From Bacteroidota bacterium (GTDB lineage Bacteria; Bacteroidota; Bacteroidia; AKYH767-A; OLB10): DNA of 42,911 bases. The stretch spans positions 1 to 42,911 of the forward strand of contig JAHEYP010000030.1 in NCBI GenBank assembly GCA_023251535.1, written 5' to 3'. Below are positions 1 through 6,694 of the stretch, piece by piece (position 1 is the stretch's first letter; the number at the start of each line of letters is the position of its first letter). The position numbers were made by a program, and so were the translations under genes. Under the pieces are notes generated by a model. The model did no database searches, was not told the origin of the DNA, and saw only the letters and a list, made by a program, of their open reading frames with translations.

Positions 1-1
1 T

Positions 2-1840
2 TCCGTTTGCTTCTGCTCCCGGTTGTGCTCCCGCTTCTTGTGATGCGTTGTACATATCTTGCGATGCTGCCTGCCATGCTGCGTTAAGCGATGCGAATGC
101 TGTATCGATAGATGCGATATCGCGGTTCTTATGCGCTTCTTTAAGTTGTGCAAGTGCGTTCTCTATAACTGTCTTCTTCTCTGCAGGGATCTTGTCGCCA
201 AATTCGCCTAATTGCTTTTCAGTTTGGAAGATCAATGAGTCAGCTTGATTTACTTTTTCAGCTTCTTCTTTAAACTTACGATCCGTTTCAGCATTTGCTT
301 CTGCTTCGTCTTTCATTCGTTTAATGTCTGCATCATTTAATCCTGAAGATGCTTCAATACGAATATTTTGGCTTTTCCCTGTTGCTTTATCTTTCGCTGT
401 TACATGTAAGATACCGTTAGCGTCGATGTCGAATATTACTTCGATTTGAGGAACGCCACGTGGAGCAGGAGGGATGCTATCGAGGTGGAAGCGACCGATT
501 GTACGGTTGTCTTTTGCCATCGGACGCTCTCCTTGAAGGATGTGAATTTCTACCGAAGGTTGATTGTCAGATGCCGTTGAGAACGTTTCTGATTTCTTTG
601 TAGGAATTGTAGTGTTCGACTCAATTAAGCGAGTGAATACTCCTCCCATAGTCTCGATACCTAACGATAACGGTGTAACATCGAGTAACAATACGTCTTT
701 TACTTCTCCTGTTAATACCGCTCCTTGAATTGCAGCTCCTAAGGCAACTACTTCATCAGGATTAACTCCTTTCGAAGGCTTCTTGCCAAAGAATTTTTCT
801 ACTAATTCTTGAATTGCTGGGATACGTGTTGATCCACCTACTAAGATTACTTCATCAACTTCTGATGGTTGCATTTTAGCATCTGATAGTGCTTTCTTGC
901 AAGGCTCAAGTGTACGTTGAATTAATCCATCTGCTAATTGCTCGAATTTCGCTCTTGTAAGTGATTTTACTAAGTGTTTCGGAATGCCGTCAACAGGCAT
1001 GATGTATGGTAAGTTAATCTCTGTTTGAGATGAACTCGATAATTCGATTTTTGCTTTTTCTGCAGCTTCTTTCAAACGTTGCATTGCCATCGGATCTTTT
1101 CTTAAGTCGATGCCTTCGTCGTTTTTGAATTCTTCTGCTAACCAGTCGATGATCACTTGGTCGAAGTCGTCTCCTCCAAGGTGAGTATCTCCGTTGGTTG
1201 ATTTTACTTCAAATACTCCGTCGCCTAATTCAAGTACAGAGACATCAAATGTACCACCACCTAAGTCGAATACCGCCACTTTCGTGTCTGTATGTTTCTT
1301 GTCTAAGCCGTAAGCTAACGCTGCAGCTGTAGGCTCGTTGATGATACGTAAAACTTTTAATCCTGCGATTTCACCAGCTTCTTTCGTTGCTTGACGTTGT
1401 GAGTCGTTGAAATATGCAGGAACTGTAACTACTGCTTCTGTTACTTCGTGTCCTAAATAATCTTCTGCTGTTTTCTTCATTTTCTGAAGTACCATTGCAG
1501 AGATTTCTTGTGGTGTATATAAACGATCGGTGATCTTAACGCGTGGCGTGTTGTTGTCGCCTTTTACTACTTCGTATGGTACACGGGAAATCTCCAAAGA
1601 AACTTTGTCGAACGATTCTCCCATGAATCGTTTAATTGATTGAATGGTATGCTTAGGATTCGTGATGGCTTGACGTTTTGCAGGATCTCCTACTTTGCGT
1701 TCTCCGTCCTTAATAAAAGCAACCATCGAGGGGGTTGTTCTGCGACCCTCGCTGTTGGGGATTACAACCGGCTCATTGCCTTCCATAACGGCAACGCATG
1801 AATTGGTGGTCCCAAGGTCGATTCCAATAACTTTTCTCAT
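2..1840 (-). CDS. dnaK: Chaperone DnaK (Hsp70), C-terminus cut by window edge
   Basis: This is the ATP-dependent cytosolic chaperone DnaK, which works with DnaJ and GrpE to fold and refold proteins. Reading leftward from the ATG at 1838-1840, the frame stays open for 613 codons to the window edge. Visible Hsp70 signatures are IDLGTTNS near residue 7, the phosphate loop [11 protein letters not shown] near residue 195, and [14 protein letters not shown] near residue 335. They are followed by a complete beta substrate-binding domain (SLGIETMGG) and most of the helical lid, rich in Lys and Glu. The last visible residues, Ala/Gln/Gly-rich, begin the usual low-complexity tail, so roughly 20-30 residues are missing. 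The upstream 146 bp hold a cluster of TGACA/TGTCA motifs, described separately. The call is secure. Confidence 0.98.
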   Translation of the reverse strand, partial: MRKVIGIDLGTTNSCVAVMEGNEPVVIPNSEGRRTTPSMVAFIKDGERKVGDPAKRQAITNPKHTIQSIKRFMGESFDKVSLEISRVPYEVVKGDNNTPRVKITDRLYTPQEISAMVLQKMKKTAEDYLGHEVTEAVVTVPAYFNDSQRQATKEAGEIAGLKVLRIINEPTAAALAYGLDKKHTDTKVAVFDLGGGTFDVSVLELGDGVFEVKSTNGDTHLGGDDFDQVIIDWLAEEFKNDEGIDLRKDPMAMQRLKEAAEKAKIELSSSSQTEINLPYIMPVDGIPKHLVKSLTRAKFEQLADGLIQRTLEPCKKALSDAKMQPSEVDEVILVGGSTRIPAIQELVEKFFGKKPSKGVNPDEVVALGAAIQGAVLTGEVKDVLLLDVTPLSLGIETMGGVFTRLIESNTTIPTKKSETFSTASDNQPSVEIHILQGERPMAKDNRTIGRFHLDSIPPAPRGVPQIEVIFDIDANGILHVTAKDKATGKSQNIRIEASSGLNDADIKRMKDEAEANAETDRKFKEEAEKVNQADSLIFQTEKQLGEFGDKIPAEKKTVIENALAQLKEAHKNRDIASIDTAFASLNAAWQAASQDMYNASQEAGAQPGAEANG

Positions 1841-1910
1841 GTGTGATGTGTTTTTCTATTGTTTGTTTGCCCTTAGTCAATGACTATGCCACCCGCTATA
1901 AAAGGCAGGA

Positions 1911-1990
1911 TTGTCAGCTATTTGGATGGGTTTTTGACAGATATTACTGACAGAATGACAATTCGACAGAAGTCGACCTATCATTGTCAG
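1911..1990 (-). promoter_or_regulatory. Cluster of TGACA/TGTCA motifs upstream of dnaK
   Basis: The spacer upstream of dnaK holds TTGTCAG at 1911-1917, TGACAG at 1935-1940, CTGACAG at 1948-1954, TGACAAT at 1956-1962, CGACAG at 1964-1969 and TTGTCAG at 1984-1990. Three (T/C)GACA copies are spaced exactly 8 bp apart (1948/1949, 1956, 1964), and the outer copies are inverted relative to them. No CIRCE element (TTAGCACTC-N9-GAGTGCTAA) is present, so HrcA control is not indicated. A heat-shock operator or alternative sigma target is an inference from the position upstream of dnaK. Confidence 0.45.
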
Positions 1991-3021
1991 TTGAAAAGGC
2001 CTTTCGTATACTGGCTGTTTAGCAACGAATCTTGGGTTGGGGAATTGAATTTAATGTTGGGTGATGTACTGATCCAACGGCTTGTAAATATTCCCTTCCC
2101 GTTCGAAAGATTAGTGTATTCAGGGATATAATTAACCGTATTTCCCGGCGCGTTTACTTGGATATAATTATACAAATCTTCGCTGCCAACAGTAAAGATA
2201 TAGTCGGCATCGATATATCCTAATGGACGCGTCACCAATGGGTCTTTCTTGATTTTTTCTTTCAGGTAACGGAAGATTACTTGTCCGTCGAGCAAGAAGG
2301 TAAGGATTTGTCCCCCGTTGGTATTAAGCGATGTTTGATTTGGCAAATAGTAATCTACGTATTTGTTAACTGCATTTCCCGAGCTGATATTGATTTCTTT
2401 GTACTTGAATCGCATAATTAGTCCGTACACTTTACCGTTTTTTCCCGACGATATTTTTACGTTGAACGGAAACTCAGAAGCTAAATTCACTTTTGTGGAA
2501 GGGAATAAGTTCAGCTGACTGATAGTTTCTACTAATGTTGTTTGTGCAGTAGTTACTTTCCCCGACATTTTGTTTTTTATTTCGAGGGTATAATCGGCAT
2601 CGTTTTTTAGAGGGAAAAAGGGATCATAAGTAATGGTGCCGTTGGTTTCTCTGATTTGTTTGTATAACTGATAAACGATATGCTTCTCATCGGTAAATAA
2701 GCCTTCATTTTTTGTAAATCCGTAATTCGGACGAAGTAACATCGTGTCTTTAGCTATTTTGTTAACTCTTTCATACACGTGAATTTCCACTTTCGCCGTA
2801 TCGTAATAAATACTATCGGGATATTGAGCCATCAATAGCGCATTTCCCTCGCCTAGGAAGCCTTTTTGAACGCGTACGAAGTGTGCAGAATCATTGCGGT
2901 TTAAAAGTCCGTAAACGACAGGAAAATCGTCGTATTCGTCAAGTATATCGAGCGTGTTGTCGCAAGCACTAAAGCCAATTATGGCTGCAATCAGTAAAAT
3001 GAAAATGTTTGTTTTGGTCAT
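1987..3021 (-). CDS. Secreted lipoprotein of unknown function
   Basis: The 344-residue product starts with a lipoprotein signal peptide: a hydrophobic run from residue 5, then the lipobox GFSAC with Cys20 as the predicted lipidated residue. The mature part is a beta-rich protein without catalytic motifs that I recognise. It opens with a VVYGLLN-ndS-ahFVRVqkgF stretch that I associate with Bacteroidota DUF4249-like outer-surface lipoproteins, but the match is from memory and weak. It lies upstream of dnaK on the same strand, 146 bp away, and is probably a separate transcript because dnaK has its own regulatory spacer. A TAnnTTTG element lies within 8 bp of the start codon. The function is unknown. 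Confidence 0.85.
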   Translation of the reverse strand: MTKTNIFILLIAAIIGFSACDNTLDILDEYDDFPVVYGLLNRNDSAHFVRVQKGFLGEGNALLMAQYPDSIYYDTAKVEIHVYERVNKIAKDTMLLRPNYGFTKNEGLFTDEKHIVYQLYKQIRETNGTITYDPFFPLKNDADYTLEIKNKMSGKVTTAQTTLVETISQLNLFPSTKVNLASEFPFNVKISSGKNGKVYGLIMRFKYKEINISSGNAVNKYVDYYLPNQTSLNTNGGQILTFLLDGQVIFRYLKEKIKKDPLVTRPLGYIDADYIFTVGSEDLYNYIQVNAPGNTVNYIPEYTNLSNGKGIFTSRWISTSPNIKFNSPTQDSLLNSQYTKGLFN

Positions 3022-3028
3022 AACTTTT

Positions 3029-3036
3029 CAAAAGTA
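3029..3036 (-). promoter_or_regulatory. -7 element TACTTTTG directly before the lipoprotein start
   Basis: On the minus strand TACTTTTG matches the Bacteroidota -7 consensus TAnnTTTG. It ends only 7 bases before the ATG at 3019-3021, so the transcript would have almost no leader. I see no TTG at the expected -33 distance, so this is tentative. Confidence 0.35.
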
Positions 3037-3154
3037 GTGGAATTCAATAAATGTTCCCCCATCTTTTTAAATTTTATAAAAATTATTCCTTTCACGCGAT
3101 TCCGGCCTTCCGTAATAACAATTCCTTTATTTTTATGCCCGAAGCGGCTTATTT

Positions 3155-3778
3155 ATGGTAGAAGCAATTGTGTCAGGTATTTCATTGGGTTTTGTATTGG
3201 CGCTCTTATTGGGCCCCGTATTTTTTATGCTCATTAATACCAGTATTAAAAAAGGATTTACTCCTGCAGCTTATTTAGCTGTTGGGGTGATGCTGAGTGA
3301 CGCCCTTTACATTGTAATTGCATATTTCAGCAGCACGGCGCTACAACTAATTCAAACTAATAAAGAATTGATTGGGCTGGGAGGCGGACTATTACTCATC
3401 ATTTTCGGGATTGTAAATATTCTTAAAAAGCCAGTGATGGAAGGTGATCAGTTGGAACTTCCCGACGACAGCAAGACCTATTTGATTGATACCGGCAAAG
3501 GATTTATGATGAATATGCTGAATCCTTTTGTGTTGATTTTTTGGGTTGGTGTGAGTACCACCTTAACAGTAAAAGATCATTTCACCCCAATGCATACCTA
3601 TTTGTTTTTCGGATGTGCCTTGGCAACTGTATTGGCTACAGATTTGCTGAAGGCCTTTTTGGCGGTAAAATTGAAAACCATTATAAAACCATCTTTTTTA
3701 GTGTGGTTGAATAGGATCTCAGGCGCCGGACTAATGATCTTTGGAATTCGAATGCTTTGGATGCTTTTTGTGAAGTAA
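3155..3778 (+). CDS. LysE-family amino-acid exporter
   Basis: This is a 207-residue inner-membrane protein of the LysE/RhtB superfamily, which exports amino acids or related small molecules. It shows about six hydrophobic segments, the N-terminal GISLGFVLALLLGPVFFMLI signature (residues 7-26), and the conserved internal KGFMMNMLNPFVLIFW segment near residue 116, both typical of the family. Its length fits the usual 200-215 residues. The ATG at 3155 puts the first membrane segment right at the N-terminus, as expected. It is transcribed divergently from the lipoprotein gene across 133 bp and stands alone. The substrate cannot be predicted. Confidence 0.9.
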   Translation: MVEAIVSGISLGFVLALLLGPVFFMLINTSIKKGFTPAAYLAVGVMLSDALYIVIAYFSSTALQLIQTNKELIGLGGGLLLIIFGIVNILKKPVMEGDQLELPDDSKTYLIDTGKGFMMNMLNPFVLIFWVGVSTTLTVKDHFTPMHTYLFFGCALATVLATDLLKAFLAVKLKTIIKPSFLVWLNRISGAGLMIFGIRMLWMLFVK

Positions 3779-4122
3779 AAACGGTTAATTTCTCATCGAT
3801 TTCATTTTATTATTTGTGAAAATGAAATGAATGAATGTCCCTATTCATATTTTAATGTGTTGCTAAGCAGTGGATTACATTTGAAGTAGGTAACAATTTT
3901 CAAACTTTGCGGTAAAAAGCAATAAAATTCTTTTCAACTATCCTTGACAAGTATGTATTGAAAGTAGTAAGTTTACGATCGAATCCTGCTTTGTTTTTGG
4001 TTAGGGGGCAAACAAAACCAATATTAGAGGATCATTCACCCAGAAATTAAGGTCTTTGGCGAAATATTCTGTATCAATCCCATGCGGGTTGGCGTATATT
4101 TAGTTAAAGGGAAATACCATAA
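3779..4122. other. Intergenic region with a candidate promoter
   Basis: No open reading frame with coding character is visible in these 344 bases. The only signal I can support is the promoter-like pair at 3880-3909. If used, it gives the sugar transferase mRNA a leader of roughly 200 bases. I see no strong hairpin or recognisable riboswitch in that leader. Confidence 0.5.
3880..3909 (+). promoter_or_regulatory. Candidate promoter of the sugar transferase gene
   Basis: TTTG at 3880-3883 is followed after 18 bases by AAACTTTG at 3902-3909. This fits the Bacteroidota promoter (TTTG, about 19 bases, TAnnTTTG) with one mismatch in the -7 element. Transcription would begin near 3916, about 207 bases before the start codon. 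Confidence 0.45.
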
Positions 4123-5157
4123 ATGAACAAAGAACAATTAAAAGAGATAAAGCCTGAGGTTAAAAAACTGTTGGGTAAGTATGTCGATATCGAGGCGGAG
4201 GAGACGAAGCTGATGATGACGACTACGCCTTTTAATATTCAAAATTTCGATGAGCATAGTAGCGAAGCTATAATCAATCTTAAAAAGATCAATGATATTC
4301 GCTTCGTTAATAAATTTCAAGAGGCGGTAAATGAAAAGCTGCCGATGGGTGGTATTTACATTGGCTTTGTTGAAACGCAAGAGCAACGTCATCGTCGCTT
4401 ATTGCATAAGTTCGTGCCGGTAATGGCTCAGCTTTATTTGGTGCTCGACTTTGTTTTTAAACGTGTATTCCCGAAACTTCCTTTCTTTAAGAAATTATAT
4501 TTCTTCGTTACTGATGGACGAAATCGTGTGATGTCGAAGGCTGAAGCATTGGGTCGTTTGGTGTCGTGCGGTTTCAGAATTTTAGAGGTAAAAGAAATTG
4601 ATAACTACTTATACTTCGTCGGACAAAAAGAGAAGTTGCCGAGTTATGATTTGAATCCTTCTTACGGACCATTATTCACTATGAAAAGAGTAGGTAAGGA
4701 TGGTAAAATCATTAACGTGTTTAAGTTCCGTACCATGTATCCTTATGCAGAGTATTTGCAAGAATATATCTACGAGCAAAACAAATTAACCGAAGGCGGG
4801 AAGTTTGCCGACGATTTCAGGATTACCCATTGGGGAAGTTTTCTTCGTCGTTTCTGGCTCGATGAGTTACCAATGATCATTAATCTCTTTAAAGGAGATT
4901 TGAAAATTGTTGGGGTGCGTCCTTTAAGTCGTCATTATTATTCTCTTTATACTAAAGAACTTCAAGAGAAACGTATTGATTCGAAACCAGGATTATTGCC
5001 TCCTTTTTATGTTGATATGCCTAAGACGCTGGAAGAAATTATCGACTCCGAATTGAAGTATTTAAAACAATATGAAAAGAGTCCGGTGAAAACAGATTTT
5101 CAATATTTCTGGGCTATCTTGAATAATATTTTCATCAGAAAAGCCAGAAGTAATTAA
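4123..5157 (+). CDS. Bacterial sugar transferase (phosphoglycosyl transferase) with an unusual N-terminal half
   Basis: The 344-residue protein carries a PF02397-type phosphoglycosyl transferase domain in its C-terminal half (about residues 175-335). These enzymes move a sugar phosphate to undecaprenyl phosphate at the inner membrane and start surface-glycan synthesis. Visible motifs are FTMKRVGKDGK, the adjacent FKFRTMYP, DDFRITHWGSFLRR, the catalytic-type LDELPM, the GDLKIVGVRPLS block, and SKPGLLPP. The N-terminal 170 residues do not form the usual multi-pass membrane domain. They hold one hydrophobic stretch near residues 100-120 and a segment ending GFRILEVKEIDNYLYFVGQK that resembles the end of a class I methyltransferase fold. 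The start is fixed by an in-frame TAA immediately before the ATG. Its stop overlaps the convergent exosortase-associated gene by 4 bases. Confidence 0.88.
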   Translation: MNKEQLKEIKPEVKKLLGKYVDIEAEETKLMMTTTPFNIQNFDEHSSEAIINLKKINDIRFVNKFQEAVNEKLPMGGIYIGFVETQEQRHRRLLHKFVPVMAQLYLVLDFVFKRVFPKLPFFKKLYFFVTDGRNRVMSKAEALGRLVSCGFRILEVKEIDNYLYFVGQKEKLPSYDLNPSYGPLFTMKRVGKDGKIINVFKFRTMYPYAEYLQEYIYEQNKLTEGGKFADDFRITHWGSFLRRFWLDELPMIINLFKGDLKIVGVRPLSRHYYSLYTKELQEKRIDSKPGLLPPFYVDMPKTLEEIIDSELKYLKQYEKSPVKTDFQYFWAILNNIFIRKARSN

Positions 5158-5657
5158 TTAGTTTTCTTTTCCTTCGTTGTTGAAGTGTCGAGCTTAAATG
5201 CTTTGATGATAACGATGAAAACTAAGATGAAAAAGGGCGATAAGAATAAGTCTTCCAAGTAATGTGCTAATCCCGCGCTTAGTCGGTAGTCAACACCCAT
5301 GCCATTTATTGTTATCAGTATAAAACAAACAGCCATATAAACTGCAAAGAATATAGCGTTGATTTTAGCCAGCGATTTTTTTCCTGATATCAAACCGATT
5401 AATAAACTCGACGCTAGCAAATAGCAGATGCTGAAAAATACTGATGATTGCAATTTAGGAGAGAAGCTGAAACTACCAAGGTTCTTCATTTCCGATTGGA
5501 AGTTGGTAACAGCAATTCTAGGATAGCGATTGATGAAAGTTAATCCGTTATGTCCTACTACCAATAACTTGGATTCTCTTTGTAATCCGATCCAAAGAAT
5601 GAAAATTACCAATAATGCAATAAGTAAATAGCGAAGCGGCTTATTCAGATTTTCCAT
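5154..5657 (-). CDS. Exosortase-associated membrane protein (XrtX-associated type)
   Basis: This is a roughly 167-residue integral membrane protein with about four hydrophobic segments: one near the N-terminus, then a periplasmic loop (residues 30-75, containing FINRYPRIAV), then three more, ending in a Lys/Thr-rich tail. It follows the exosortase gene with overlapping ends, so the two are translationally linked. I recognise it as the small partner protein that accompanies Bacteroidota exosortases of the X type. Its biochemical role is not known. Two starts are possible: ATG at 5672 (172 residues) or ATG at 5657. I give the second because it overlaps the exosortase less and leads directly into MENLNKPLR. 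Confidence 0.72.
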   Translation of the reverse strand: MENLNKPLRYLLIALLVIFILWIGLQRESKLLVVGHNGLTFINRYPRIAVTNFQSEMKNLGSFSFSPKLQSSVFFSICYLLASSLLIGLISGKKSLAKINAIFFAVYMAVCFILITINGMGVDYRLSAGLAHYLEDLFLSPFFILVFIVIIKAFKLDTSTTKEKKTN

Positions 5658-6201
5658 CTTTCGATTTAGCATTAATGGCCGAGAATTTATTTACCCATGT
5701 CATCCATAATGCAAAGATGAAGGAATAAACAATTATCGTAAACGTATAATGATGGTTGAAGTCGAGGTGTTCGGGTGCTTTTAATTGAATTACCGCAAGT
5801 ACAGCAGCACGCAATGTGTTTATCAAATATATCCCTATAATCCCTAATGGGATAAACCAAGTCTTCGATTTTAAATCACCGGGGAAGCAAATGATAAATC
5901 CCGCGAACAAGACAAAAAGCTCTAATCCGTTACAAGGATTTCCGACGCCTACCATTCCTACATTATTGATTTTTACGATTACCTGCTCATTACCAAGTTC
6001 TGTACTTCCCGGCATACCGGCTATGCTTAACATACTTGCAGCATCGGTGGCAACTCTGTTGTTTAACCAATGATCGACTTTTCCGGATGGGGAGATGAAG
6101 AAATCGTACGAAACGAACCAAATGGCATAAAGGATCACTGCTCTGATGAGGAACAAAGCGATCTGTTGTTGCTGTTTGTCTTTAATAAAACGTGATAACA
6201 T
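5641..6201 (-). CDS. xrtX: Exosortase/archaeosortase family protease-transpeptidase, XrtX type
   Basis: This multi-pass inner-membrane enzyme cuts C-terminal sorting signals (here most likely PID-CTERM) and probably transfers the protein to a membrane or glycan anchor. From the ATG at 6201 it has 186 residues and about five hydrophobic helices. The family catalytic residues are all visible: Cys90 in GNPCNGLEL, Arg131 in INTLRAAVL, and His150/His151 in FNHHYTF. A GTG at 6237 extends the frame by 12 residues, but that start sits directly against the upstream terminator and adds no conserved sequence, so I prefer ATG 6201. The neighbouring PID-CTERM peptide gene and the overlapping membrane-protein gene support the subtype. 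A neighbouring sugar transferase fits the known link between exosortases and glycan loci. Confidence 0.88.
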   Translation of the reverse strand: MLSRFIKDKQQQQIALFLIRAVILYAIWFVSYDFFISPSGKVDHWLNNRVATDAASMLSIAGMPGSTELGNEQVIVKINNVGMVGVGNPCNGLELFVLFAGFIICFPGDLKSKTWFIPLGIIGIYLINTLRAAVLAVIQLKAPEHLDFNHHYTFTIIVYSFIFALWMTWVNKFSAINAKSKDGKSE

Positions 6202-6233
6202 AATTCCGGAATATCGGATCAAGAAACAAATAA

Positions 6234-6266
6234 ACACAAAAAAAGGTTAGCAAATGCTAACCTTTT
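6234..6266 (-). terminator. Intrinsic terminator between the PID-CTERM gene and the exosortase gene
   Basis: The perfect inverted repeat 6241-6252 / 6255-6266 (core GGTTAGCA / TGCTAACC) is followed on the minus strand by an uninterrupted run of T. It lies 21 bases after the PID-CTERM stop and about 33 bases before the preferred exosortase start. It should end most transcripts from the PID-CTERM promoter and let only read-through reach the exosortase. Confidence 0.85.
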
Positions 6267-6287
6267 CTGTCATTTTAAAGAATAGAA

Positions 6288-6467
6288 TTATTTCTCTTTT
6301 CTTTTGTCGTTAATCTTTTTAAGACCATATCCTGCACCCGCAACTAAAAGTGCACTTAGACCTCCGTCGATCGGCACATTAGGATTACAGTTCTGTGCGA
6401 ATAATGGCATAGATGCAATCATAAAGAATGCAACAAGCGGTAGTGATTTGTAGATGATATGTTTCAT
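6288..6467 (-). CDS. 59-residue PID-CTERM protein (exosortase target peptide)
   Basis: This small gene encodes 59 residues. Residues 1-24/25 form a classical signal peptide ending PLFA-Q. Only about eight residues follow (NCNPNV). Then comes a complete C-terminal sorting signal: the PIDGG motif at residues 32-36, a hydrophobic helix (about 37-49), and a basic tail (KK, KRK). This is the three-part layout of PEP-CTERM-like signals, in the PID-CTERM variety that pairs with XrtX in Bacteroidota. After removal of both ends, a peptide of only about 10 residues with one Cys would remain. The gene has a near-consensus promoter (6499-6529), starts at ATG 6465-6467, ends before a terminator, and lies directly upstream of the exosortase gene. 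Its role is unknown; it may be a minimal anchored peptide. Confidence 0.85.
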   Translation of the reverse strand: MKHIIYKSLPLVAFFMIASMPLFAQNCNPNVPIDGGLSALLVAGAGYGLKKINDKRKEK

Positions 6468-6498
6468 TTATTAAGAGTTTTCTAATTACCTTGATACG

Positions 6499-6529
6499 CA
6501 AATATAGGGCTTTAAAACAGGCGATGCAA
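6499..6529 (-). promoter_or_regulatory. Promoter of the PID-CTERM gene
   Basis: On the minus strand TTG (6527-6529) is followed after 20 bases by TATATTTG (6499-6506), a perfect TAnnTTTG element with the expected spacing. The leader would be about 25 bases. With the downstream terminator, this suggests a short, abundant single-gene transcript. Confidence 0.7.
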
Positions 6530-6694
6530 GTTTTTTCTGCTTTTAGTTCACTTTTATATCAACATTTTACGTAAGAATTGTTTATTGTCAGAAATTCATG
6601 AATTTTTATCCCTAATTACTTGGATTTCCTTTCTGTTTTTTGCAAATTGCAGGTTCCGCAAGAATTAAAGGGGGCGGAATAAGCAAAAAATCCT

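Noticed and set aside
6202..6237. GTG-initiated longer exosortase start
   Set aside because: It begins directly at the foot of the terminator stem and adds 12 residues without conserved sequence; ATG 6201 gives a normal exosortase N-terminus.
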